Of a stretch of DNA of 64,000 bases, positions 12,437-23,070 are shown one piece after another. How positions within the stretch are numbered: position 1 is the stretch's first letter; every line of letters begins with the position of its first letter. The notes beneath the pieces are model-generated. The model ran no database searches, was not told where the DNA came from, and was given only the letters and a program-made list of their open reading frames with translations. The stretch comes from Lactifluus volemus (Eukaryota; Basidiomycota; Agaricomycetes; Russulales; Russulaceae), in assembly GCA_022376515.1 (NCBI GenBank), contig WTXI01000017.1:186001-250000 (forward strand). Reading direction: 5' to 3'. Both the position numbers and the translations under genes were made by a program.

Positions 12437-13515
12437 AGGCAGAAGATCTTACCTTGCCGATTAGTTTTATTCCGTCGTCCTCTTCATACTCATGTATATA
12501 TAGTCGGCCCGGGCACGTCGAGAAGGGCGGAGGTGTGTCGAGGGTGGTGGAGGGCCTTCTCAACAACTTACCTAAAAATTTCCCGGGTCGTACGTCTGCC
12601 ACCTAAAACTTTGTCAGAACCTTGTCGACTCTCCACCGCAACAAGCCACCCGGTGAAACCAGAATAGAGTGATTCCTTATAAGCACGAATTGTCTAATTA
12701 TACTCACCTTGTTGTCTCATCTGGGTGCGGTCCCGTCTCCATGATAAAAGCGAAATCAGGATAAAGTGTGACCCACAACAACTGGGCTCGTACATGTGAG
12801 GTCATCGTGAACGATCTTTGCATTTTCAAAGACTAGGAATTAGAATTTGATTCGAGGTAGCGGTGGTTAGTTGTCAGCGAGAACTTACTGGCAAGCCACC
12901 CAAAGTGAAGACTCCGCCGAGCCTTTATTGAGGCCGAAAAACCATCGACGGCACATCGAGACATCTGCGGGAGGGAAGTTCGATGTCTTGCGCACAAATG
13001 GGCATCCAAGTGATAGGGGAAACCGCAGGCGTTGAGGATGCTGTGCGGAGTTGTGATCGCCACTGGGTGGCCAGGGGTTGACATTGCCGGAGAGAATACA
13101 GATTCAACCGAACCTGTGTGATCCGTTTATCCCACTCGTCGTAACCATCCCACATAGATCCGTCCACTCGCGCTCGAGGACAACTTTGAGGGACGCCACG
13201 CGACGTGCTTCAGACGGTCGCAACAAGCGCCGCCAGCGCGAACATATAATGACGTCAACGTGGTACGGACGGCTCCCCTCAGCTGAAGAGCGACGCGAGG
13301 CCATCCCAGATACCAGATATCCTTCAAAGGGAATGCAGGGGGACTGGGGGGGAAGAAATCGAAGAAAACTATGAATGGCAGGGAACGATAGGGTGGAAGA
13401 GCGAGGCGGCAGACCAACAATGACAGGAAAGGGTATCCTTCATCAGCATCAGTTCCAAGTCTGAGCGGGAACAAATGAAAAGGGGGAATGTCCGTGCGCA
13501 CTGTCGCATTATATG
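12437..13515. other. Intergenic stretch, nothing recognised
   Basis: Only short overlapping frames, none with recognisable motifs or convincing splice signals. Confidence 0.35.
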
Positions 13516-13519
13516 CGCG

Positions 13520-13695
13520 AAATGGCACTGGGCGCCAAATGACACTGGGTGCCAAACGACACTGGGTGCCAAACGGCAACTGGTGCTTCAGGTGGGGCGC
13601 TGGCACTTCATACTTATAGGTGCCAGTGCCTGGCGCTTCGTATGGGCAGGTGCCACCACCTCAGGTGCCACCGATTGGCACCAGATGCCAATGGC
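13520..13695. repeat. Short tandem and palindromic TGGCACC/GGTGCCA repeat cluster
   Basis: A 17-bp unit of the form GRCACTGGGYGCCAAAY occurs three times in tandem (about 13523-13574) and once more imperfectly. The next 120 bp are studded with GGTGCCA and TGGCACC in both orientations, so the region can fold on itself. An open antisense frame across it looks like a by-product of the repeat. Confidence 0.6.
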
Positions 13696-14692
13696 ACTAC
13701 CTCGTTTCTATCATTCTAGACCCGATCGCGATCGGTCAGTTGTTCACACAGTACGCCTTCTGATCACGCGAGGTCACACGCCAAATTTCAGACTCCGTTT
13801 GGCGTGCTGTCAGGCCACCCATGAGCGCTAGTGTGATTTCCGTTTGTCATTTTTGTAACATTGTAAACTCCGACACAGGCAGGCGTGACAAACATGCTAT
13901 TTGTTATTTCACTACACACCACGATTTCTATCAAAAAAAATGCATGGAATATATTCAGATATGGCACTAGATACTGTAGGCTAAAGCTTGTGGTGGTTGA
14001 GTGAGAATTGAGCGAGAAAAATGGAGTGATCAGAAAGGGGGTGGGTAGGGATGGAACACGTGTCGACCTCGAGGTCCGCCGGTTTTCCTTCCTCAAGATC
14101 CGCCGATCACGATCAAGGTATTTGATTGGACTCGTAAGCGCTACATCAGCCATACTGCAAACGCGTGCTTAGCCCCGTGCAAAACGCTCGCTCAAGGTAG
14201 ACAGGGAGGAGGCAACAAGGGCGGCAACGTGTTTAATGCATGTTGTGCTGGGGTTCCACCTCGGCTAGACACAGCCTGCCCTCGATGATGGTAATTGATA
14301 AGGCGGCGCTAAGGTGGGAATGACTCAGCGCTATGTTGCCCCGGTCCGGAAGCCGCTTTGTAGCAAGTCGCGTGGCGTCGTGAGTGCTTTATGTGTTCTC
14401 TCAATATTTTCCTTTTCTCCAGTGAGAGTAAAAAGCATTTTTGTATTTGTATACTAGTAGAAATGTAAATTTATAATCACCAAATTCAAGTTGTCATGCG
14501 TGGACGTCTAATGCTTGTGCTACTACCCAAGCACGCCACAGAGTGCAGAGGTCGCATGGAGTGGAGGACTGAGGCAAAGGTTTGATGAGTGAGAACCTGA
14601 GCCCATGCACGTACGGCGATGTTTCTGCCATAAACGCCCACTGGCACGGGTATGGGACGCTCCCTTAAGCATGAGTCCCGCACGGCACCTGG
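13696..14692. other. Intergenic stretch, nothing recognised
   Basis: AT-rich in places (13900-13990 and 14400-14480). No gene, RNA or clear repeat was seen. Confidence 0.35.
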
Positions 14693-15425
14693 TCATGATG
14701 GTATCATTATCCCTGCTAGCGCTGTCAAGTGTTGCCAGTGGTATATGTGGTCATTAAAGGCAACGGTATCGTACACGGTGGGGTTGAAATCCCATAAATT
14801 CCAATAAACCCAGTCATCTGGGTGGCCGCACTTAGGACCCTTGCACGGGCACGAAGGCAGCAAGATAACGTTGAGACACGTTGTCACGGTGGAACAGGCC
14901 CCCCCCCCATCGGTTGTCCAACACAAGCGGACTTGGAACAGTATTGTTAGAATGCAGCAGCGCACAAGGTGCTCTGCTTCAAGCATATGCTTGCCGACGA
15001 GAAGCGCCTGTGCGGTGATGGCATCATCATACGTGAGGCTGGTGCAGTAGTTGAATTGCAGATGGGTCGGAAGTGCGCCAATCAACTCCTTGAGGGTCCT
15101 TGTTATCTCTGAGTCTGAGGGCGAGGGGGCGAGTAGTGTCCAGCCAAGGGCCACGCAATCGAGGTCTGTGCCTATATTGTTGTCCTAGTCCTAGAGACGG
15201 GCAAGTCGAGAACGAGGTCACGGTGATGACGAGAGGGAAACCGAGCTCACGTGAAAAGGAAGAAAAAACGAAAGGGGTAAATCGAATGTCCTTACAATTC
15301 AACCAGTACATCTGTAACTCAGGTACCTCACTAATTATAAGATCAAGATGAGTAAAAGTAATGACGAAACCAGAGTCCTCGACTCTGTTGCAGCCCGAGA
15401 CAGCCACTCGATCTGCACATGTCAA
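14693..15425 (-). CDS. Hypothetical, possibly spliced protein of unknown family
   Basis: An open frame 15154-14693 (153 codons) follows another at 15425-15300 on the same strand. Between them are plausible splice signals (donor GTGAGC, acceptor TCTCTAG), but the frames I tried do not join cleanly. The downstream part is Cys/Trp-containing (CPCKGPKCGHPDDWVYWNLW). I do not recognise it. It could be a decayed gene or chance. Confidence 0.2.
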
Positions 15426-16319
15426 TGAGGTGAGACTTTACCAATGTTAAACATGAAGTCGTAGTTGACAGCTGTGGGTAATCACTCCCAACGGGGAGCG
15501 GTAATTATCCACGCCGGGTCACCCTGGACCTCGGGGTACCTGTGACGATGGTTGTCCCGCGTGTCGCAGGCTCAGAGCGCTTCCATCATGATCTCATCGA
15601 GGCGCCCGTCGTCACGCTTTCCAGCGGCAAATTCAACGCGATCGAGGAATTCAACCGGCCCGCGGAGTCGCGGACCTACCGAATGATGTGTCACGTGAGA
15701 TATCACACGCCTGAGGAGGAGATCGCCTGGTTTTTTTTCTTTCTGTTCGTTCCTCATTTTTAGATGCACGCAGGGTTATTCCTGCCGCTCACTGCCAGCG
15801 GCGGTATAGGTAATTGCGCATCCGCCATCATCGTAAACTGTCCAAACATTTCATCCTCTTTCCCACACTCGTCTAGCATGTTGCCGTGGCCCAGAGCGTT
15901 CCCAGTTTTCGCGTCACTTCACGCCCTTGAAGCACCCCCACATTGACACCACGTCCTTCCAACGAATCCCCAACAACACCCGCCGAGTCCTTGATTCTAT
16001 CACCCTCAGAGCACAACCTCTCAATATCAGAGTGTATATGCTCTCTGTTTGTCCGTCATATATGAGAGCCCATCCTCACGGCCGGACGATTCCTTCACTT
16101 GTTCTTTCACTTTCTTCCCGTCGTCCTCTCATCTCCAATGCCACTGGTGGGACCTCCAGAAGATAGTCTACAAGCGGATAGGTTGGGTGCTGTTTGGTGG
16201 TACGGTTATTTCGTCGCCCAAATGGACCATGCATGATCTACCTTCATCAAAGGTTCGTAACGCCATATATCTATTTAGCATCTGACTTATGCACGTTCCA
16301 TCAACAGCTTGGCTCAGTG
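15426..16319. other. Mostly unassigned DNA with one possible coding remnant
   Basis: A frame at about 15542-15710 reads PRVAGSERFHHDLIEAPVV and is then cut by T-rich DNA. It looks protein-like, but I cannot name a family. Another frame near 16166-16280 (KRIGWVLFGGTVI) may be the upstream end of the ABC1-like pseudogene. Confidence 0.25.
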
Positions 16320-17625
16320 GGCGACCTCACGGGGCAGACTTGTTTCCTGCTCTGTTATGTGAACGAATGGGAAAAGGTGCGTTCTCAGGGACGGCCACAT
16401 TTCTCTTGCGCACACAAACCGAGTCGTAGAGCATGTCTTCGACCACTTTGACCCAAGTTTTCGAAGGGTTTGATGAGACAGACACCTATAGGAAGTGGGG
16501 CGATTGCACAAGTATGTTGCACATCATCCTTTATCGGCGTTGATCTACAAATCTCATGCCATTTTTGAGGTGTGCAGAGTCATATTGAAGGTGGATTTAC
16601 TTCCGCCGTCCTATTTCGACCCAAAGCGGACTCGTAGAAAGGGCACAGGGGCCCTCGCACCTGTCATTCTCCCAGAATCCAAGCCGTCAGTCTCCGCCGC
16701 CACAGTCGCGATCAAGGTTCTGCATCCTCGTGTACTCAACCTCATAAGGCGTGACCTCACGGTCATGTCATTATTTTGCTCATCTCATTACCCTCTTTCC
16801 TGGTATGCAAAGGGTTTCGGGCGCATGATGTACGGTCAACTCGGTCTAAGTCAGAATCCGATAATCTCGTCACTCTCGTACAGATTTCAGACGGCTATAC
16901 CCCTAGAACTACTCCTGAAGAATGGCGGAGGTCCCTACGATGATCAGCTCGCAGAGCTCGGCTTGGATGCTTTCCTGGTACGTGAACGTGCTCATCGGTC
17001 AGTCAGAACATGTTGCTCTTGGATAATTTTGTTCACTCGGATCTTCATCCTGGGAACATCATGGTCAAACTCTCCAGACCCACTACGTCGCTTTTGCTCA
17101 AAACGCTTTGGACACTCTTCACCGGCGACGTGGAGAACCTAGCTAATGACCCAACGAATTTGGAGTCAAACGCCGTCGTTTTCGGAGCTCAAATCTCTTT
17201 CGTCTTCCCCCATCGCACAAGCTTTCGTTGTCTTCATAACGAGGGTTACCTTCCGGACCTCGTCTTCATCGACGCTAGCCTTGTCACGACGTTGAATGCG
17301 AAGAATCGGCAGAACTTTTCCGCGCCATCGCCGAGTTTGACGGCTATCGCGTAGGTTGACTTATGGTCGAGCGTTGCCGTCCTTCCCACCTGGCAGTCGA
17401 TACGGAGACACCTGCGCTCAAAACGCAGCACATTGTCCTCAACGTCAAAAGAAGGATCTTCTCTCTTAGAGCTGGACCCGAAACTTGCTTGCTTGAAAGC
17501 GCATTATCCATATTACGGCGGCCTGGACGGGAAATGACCACGCAAGAAAACCTGACCAATTTACCCAGCAGGCACTTTGCGTCCTTACTCAAGGTAAGCT
17601 TCGTCATTGGTAGCATGTATCCATT
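16320..17625 (+). pseudogene. ABC1/ADCK (COQ8/UbiB-like) atypical kinase pseudogene
   Basis: Diagnostic ABC1 motifs appear in order but in shifting frames. ADLFPALLCERMGK is near 16337-16376, then a shift, then HTNRVVEHVF followed by two stops. The nucleotide-binding signature PIGSGAIAQV is at 16485-16514, in yet another frame. TVAIKVLHPRVLNLIRRDL is at about 16704-16760, and GGGPYDDQLAELGLDAFL at about 16925-16978. The catalytic segment DNFVHSDLHPGNIMV is at about 17022-17066. DLVFIDASLVTTLN, with S in place of the usual G, is at about 17256-17297. A C-terminal KTQHIVLNVKRRIFSL follows. Family members act in mitochondria, in lipid or quinone homeostasis. At least three frameshifts and several stops show it is not functional as read. 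Confidence 0.75.
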
Positions 17626-18507
17626 TGCATACTGATATCTACCTATTCACACTTATGGGTTGTACTAGAAGCCCGCGAATCGGCGTCTGCCGCGTTAGTC
17701 AACGCGGATGACTTGATCTCCTACGACTTGTAAGCCTACCACTTCGCGAAAAAAACGGAGCTGACATGTTCCCTAGGCTCACACCATCGATATGATGCCT
17801 CTAGATCCTGTTCGGGTGTGGCCAAACCAAAAGGACGGAACCAGAGATTCGGGGGAGTAGTAAGTCATAGAAAGTGCCTTCTCTAACGCTCCGGTGGTAG
17901 ACGAGAACGAGCATTTCCAGTGCAAGAAGGATCTGATGGACTGCGGGACTAAACGACCCACTGGCTGGGTCGCACGCATGTTTGAATGGCTTTGATGAAG
18001 CGGACCATGGCCCTTGCCACTTGGGAGGTGCCTAGTGAGACGGGTCAGGCCAGACAGAGCCTTGCTGAGTACGAGCAAACGGAAGGTGTGGCCTGTGATT
18101 ATTCAAATGGGAGTGGAGAAGGCTGAAGCCGTCGCAAAAAAAATTCTTCACGCCTTGTATGATGAGCGTGCCGGTGGGCGAAGAGGGGAGTGCAACGTAT
18201 GGATTGGGAGGGGTAATCGTTCCATCTCCAGCGGAAGTTGAATGGGGCTCGCGGTGGTTTGGGGTCGAGGGGGCTAAGATCCTCAGGTGCCAGGCACGGC
18301 TCATGGGACGAACGACGATTTTTAGTTCCCTGTTTGGAGTGAGGAGGTTTGTTGTGAATGAGAGAGAGAAAGGTTAACCTGGATATGGGCCAGGTTTCAA
18401 GATGGTAGCTGGATTGGGGCAGTGCAGGAGAGTTTGTGTCTGGGGTTGGTCAACGAGAAGGTTCTGGGGGTGGAAACTTGAAGGACAGCGTCAAATTCTG
18501 TGATGGA
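17626..18507. other. Unassigned stretch after the ABC1 pseudogene
   Basis: Short frames on both strands, none recognised. A remnant of the ABC1 C-terminus may persist to about 17720. Confidence 0.3.
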
Positions 18508-18742
18508 TAGGGCCTCGAAACTCGCTCGTCGGCGGAGTGGCGCACCTCCTTACCTTTAGAGAATGCTGCTACCACCACCACCGCACCGAGCTGTCATCCT
18601 CTTAATTGTGGTTGGTGGAGGGGTGTCGTGGCAAAAAAGATAGTGACCTTGACGTTGGTGCTTGATGCCCCTCTCGGTTTTGGATAGTGTGATCATTTCC
18701 TTGTATGCAAGCCATCGCCATGGCGAGCTCATGCATCTTGGG
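18508..18742. repeat. Dispersed repeat R1, copy 2
   Basis: Second copy of the element at 7155-7365, same orientation, with small indels. The similarity runs from GCCTCGAAACTCGCTCG to GCGAGCTCATGCATCTTG, the last part with an insertion relative to copy 1. Confidence 0.6.
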
Positions 18743-18899
18743 TAGAGATAATGATGCCAGCATACACGACTTGAACCTTGAACAGTCTTGAACCAATGTA
18801 CACCAAAATTGTTGGTGTAAAACATGGCAAGCTGTAGAACAGGTCCAGCTCACAAGCCCTTTCATTCTGATGTCAGTTGTAATAATCAAAAAACAGCAG

Positions 18900-20470
18900 T
18901 CACTCAGGCTTTGTACATAGAATCTCCATATTCTTCTCCTGAAGTTCAGTATAAATCCCACCCTCTTCATCTCCCACCCGTGACGATATGGTGTTATTCA
19001 AGTCCAAGAAACCCAGGTCAAACTCAACTGTCGTTCCTACCGCAACCTGTACCTGAGGCTGTACGTCTCGTCCATTCCATGGTACTACACCCACAGGTAG
19101 GGAATTACTCCTGAGACGTGGTGGATGTGAGGACTGGCCACTATTACCATCACGGTGATCAGTTGGTATCATGCTGTGATTGCGAAAAGTGGCAAGCAGC
19201 CTTACTCTGCCTTGTGTTGAATGAGTTCTCGATAGGACCGGGAAGATGCGACAGCCCTGTACAGACAAGGATGAGCATTTCAAGAAAGCGGAGAATCGAG
19301 ATGAGCCTACACCACGATAACTATGAACAAGCCGGCAAGATGTCAAGTCAGTCACGCTAACAGAACCTTGACCTGGACATACGGTGAGGGTATTGAAACA
19401 TCTACATTCAGAATGCATTCAGTGAACATCGACTGCGAAAATATATATTCCACTAACCAGATTCCAAGGATCTGTTGACGTGATTCGAGACATAAGTAAT
19501 GGCATTTCGAGTGGGCCCAAATTTGCGCACCATTGATGTTCATAAAAGGCATTATCTGGCATCATGGTTCAATCCGGTGAGCCAGTCAACGCTATAAATA
19601 AGATCGACATACCACATCTGGCACCTCCGACAAGAGAGCGGCAGAAATCCAGAACAAGCCCTGGAAATACAGCATGTCCCATAGACGGGTCGGATCCCGT
19701 TTCCGAAGCACACCAAGAATCATGGTTCCCAATAAAACAAAATCCGCAATAAGCCTCATCAAAAGACTCCACTTGTACTCATCCGTGGAAGTCACGACAC
19801 ACGACCGTAGAAGCGGTGACCATTCACTGTGACCCTGAGCAATTCGCAACATTAATACTGGACATATGCCGACATCTTAAAAAAAACCAACCCTAGTTAT
19901 GGCTGGAAATAAAGAGATCAGAGACTCGACAATGAAACCGATGCATTATAAAACGCCTACCATAGAATGACGCAGCCAAATCGACCAGCCAAAAAAACCC
20001 ATTAAGTATCACGACCCTACGGTCCCGTCCCCATATTGCAATTCTAATCGACGATGATGGTCTTATCAGATGAACACTAGATACTAGCAGTACCACTCAC
20101 CCCCGAAGCATGAGAAGAAATGATCCACTAGATACCCCAAGCCAAGCCGTGACCTGGGAGATTTTGATCAACATGTATGTCGAAGAAAAGGTCGTAGACA
20201 AGCTGTACTAAGAGAGAACGAAGCATGGCCTGCACAGGGTAAGGGTGAGCATGTGCATGTCGTTAACGGCAGAGTTAGCAGATGTACCTCACAATCTACT
20301 TCACTTGTAACGTCGAGTCCCACAAGGGCGATAATGATGGACGTGAGGGACAAGGTCCTTGTGGCGAAATACATGAAATACGGCCATTTCCATGGTCGCC
20401 TTCCGGTGTACACTTGCCACTCGAAATCAAGAGTAGTGAGAAATTCCCATCTATCCCGGAAGTGAACCAA
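18900..20470 (-). CDS. Seven-helix basidiomycete membrane protein, DUF6533-like family
   Basis: Multi-exon gene. The first recognised exon encodes FLTTLDFEWQVYTGRRPWKW plus a helix ending LVGLDVTSEVDCE. After an intron comes WLGVSSGSFLLMLRG, then an intron with donor GTGAGT and acceptor ATTAG joining in phase to IAIWGRDRRVVIL. Further exons give GFFWLVDLAASFY, then TSTDEYKWSLLMRLIADFVL, GVLRKRDPTRLWDML and FQGLFWISAALLSEVP. A polar tail ends at 18900. The alternation of helices and the IWGRD, LRKR and W..LYFQG motifs are typical of the basidiomycete DUF6533 group, whose function is unknown. The true start exon lies upstream of about 20484 and was not found. One exon near 19500-19420 is uncertain in frame. 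Confidence 0.6.
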
Positions 20471-20499
20471 AGGCTAGCCTCTCGAGATACATAGACTCA

Positions 20500-23060
20500 C
20501 ATATACAGCCCCGCAAAAGTGTGCAGCACTTTCACCAAATTGGCTAGGCGGGGATAGTTTAATCGACGGCGTTACCAGAAGGAAACAGAGACTGTACGAA
20601 CCATAGGTCTTCAATTCATATTCAGTGGAAGATACCATTGTTTATGATGAGAGACTACGACAACTCCCGGAGTTGAGAGTGGTGCTGTACGGAAAGGTGT
20701 TTGTGAAGTCATGAGCTTTTATAAGCCGGTAACTGAAGAAGTTGATGAGTTCGAGTTGGACAAAGCTGGCGAGCGGAACCGGCGGGCGCTCTATGTATAG
20801 CCCGTCAGATCAGAATTCAGCGATTCGTTTTTGATGCTTTGATCCATCATGGTATCTATTTGAGAAAAAATTGCGATCATTCACGCGGTACACATTTAGA
20901 GTGGCTCGGAGTTAGATGATGTGATGGACCGAGTCACCTAAGTGGCATTGTCAGGCTTAAGTGAAAAAAGTCTCCCTTCTTGAGTCTCGTCCATGTCCAG
21001 AATGAGACCTCGATGATGTGAGGCCTGAGCTTACTACGTGCCATGCCCATACGCCCCTTCCTGGAAAAGCTCGCCTATAGCCCCGGCAAAAAATCAATTC
21101 CCCGAGATCAAAGGGAGAGGCCTGGTGAGGGCCGATTCCGCGGAGAATCAGCATTCCCGTGGCCTTGAAAGGCAGCACAACAGTAACTTGAAGGCAAGGA
21201 GGCTGCGGCGTATCAAATTCTCAACAAGCGTTCACATCACGTGGGCTCGTATCCCCTCGCGTGTTGATAGTCCTAAGAGCTGGACCTACAGTGGAGCATC
21301 AAAGGACAGTTCTGGCATCTGATTCAGATAGGAACCATCACGATGGCGGCTACGAGCTCCACCTCATCCCCACCCACACCGTTCACGAAACATCATCTTC
21401 CCACCTCCACCTTGGGCTTACGTACCACACGGAGCTGCCGTGAGCGCTTACCGCATGGAACAGGTTCTTCGCTATGGAACAGTAGCGGCCCAAAATCTCA
21501 TAGATACGCCAATGCGCCCCTCATCTTCGATTTTATGAAGTGCGATTGTACACGTTCACCTGGAACGCACTTATCCCGGTCACCTCGATTGTCTGACGGA
21601 AGTACGATGCCCCAAGCACTGCACAGCATAAATGTTGGAGCCCCAAAAAACCCTAATAGAAGAGCCACCCATTATATCTGATGTGGTGTGTTCCGGCCTC
21701 TATAAGAAGGATAAAGGGTGCTAAATTAATTTGTATGGTAAGTTGGGTTCGATATTTTGATGCCAGGCCCCTTCACGAGAAGTGGATGCTGAGCGCATTT
21801 TGCCGTCTAGAGCCACATCAGCCGATGCTCTGTGTATTTGCTTACAACCTATTCCAGCTATGTACAAAACAAGACGGCATTGAGTACATCAATCAACACG
21901 GGGATCAGAGAATGAATTGTCTCTCTCACTGTCACTACTAGAGTCCTACTAGTAACGGCACGTCTGAATACGTCCGCCCCTCCAAGTTCTGGCCCCTACT
22001 TTTTTCGGAGTCGGGATATCCTATTCCATTTGCTCTTCCCCGCTGTCGGCCCTGAGCTCCTTGTTCATCGGAACTTGAAATCCTGGTTTCCGCAGAGACG
22101 GACTAGGAGACTGCTCCTGGCCCGTCACGGCTGACTCCGGAATGAAGAGATGCGAGCCTCTGCTCAGCTAACTAGTACATACTACTAATAACCAAGTCAT
22201 CACATGGATACGCCGTTATTGGTAGGACTGTCAATGAGACCGTTTCGGATGTTCGATGCGTCTATCACTATCACCCGGATACTCGCGGAGACGCACTTTC
22301 GCCGCTCCGAAAGTGGAATCGCTGCATCACCACTCACGACGTGGGCGATGATGTCGGGATCTTCGATGCTGGTCCCCCTCCTACTCTTTCAAGGACGGCG
22401 TAGGGATTCTCTCCCACGTCTCCTGGCTTCGTTATCTCAATAAAGATTTTTAAGTGCCATTTTAAGTGGGCTATCGTCATTGGTCTCGGCTTGACAGAAA
22501 TTTTTCTTTCGCTGGGTCAAAATTCCTAGTTTTTGACGTCCATAGCTTTGGATGTGCATCTCAAGGCACAAGCCTGAGGAACTGAAGGCGCTCATAACTG
22601 TGGACTTTCATAACGGAAGGATCGTCGTCAAGACAAGACCGGACCCAACTCACCAAACCACCAAAGTACAGACGGTGTCCCAATACGTAGGTCTGTATCT
22701 CGAGTGCCAATGGAACGGAGGGATTTCCGAGTCGATTGGGGGCAGTGAGTCACCGATATAACGGCGTGTGTAAAACTAGTTCGAGATGGGAAACTGGAAA
22801 CCATGTAAGGTCCCGTGCGCAGTCTCAAATTTAAGAAAAGCAGGGGACAACATGGACGAAATTCCTGGCTTTTCACTGAAAGCTGCTTGCGGGTGCGCCT
22901 CCAATACACAGGGTGGCCCGGGGTGGGTAGTAAGTCACTGTATCTCCAATTTGTGCTAGAACAGGGAAAGCGGTTTGATTTTGGGTTTGCTCGATAGATA
23001 TGATAACAACAATATAGAAAGCAAGAACTGAAAGGTCTAGCACGAAAACAGGATATTTTC
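20500..23060. other. 2.5-kb stretch with no recognised gene
   Basis: Short frames only (for example 21343-21681 and 22552-22761 on the plus strand) with no motif I recognise. The 22628-23060 part is immediately downstream of the ABC transporter stop and probably includes its 3' untranslated region. Confidence 0.35.
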
Positions 23061-23070
23061 CACTCAAGTT

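Noticed and set aside
13127..13606. 159-codon minus-strand frame across the GGTGCCA cluster
   Set aside because: Its openness follows from the repeat; no motif, start context or splice support.
15542..15763. Plus-strand protein-like frame near 15.6 kb
   Set aside because: Protein-like texture but no family recognised and no flanking exons, so not called as a gene.
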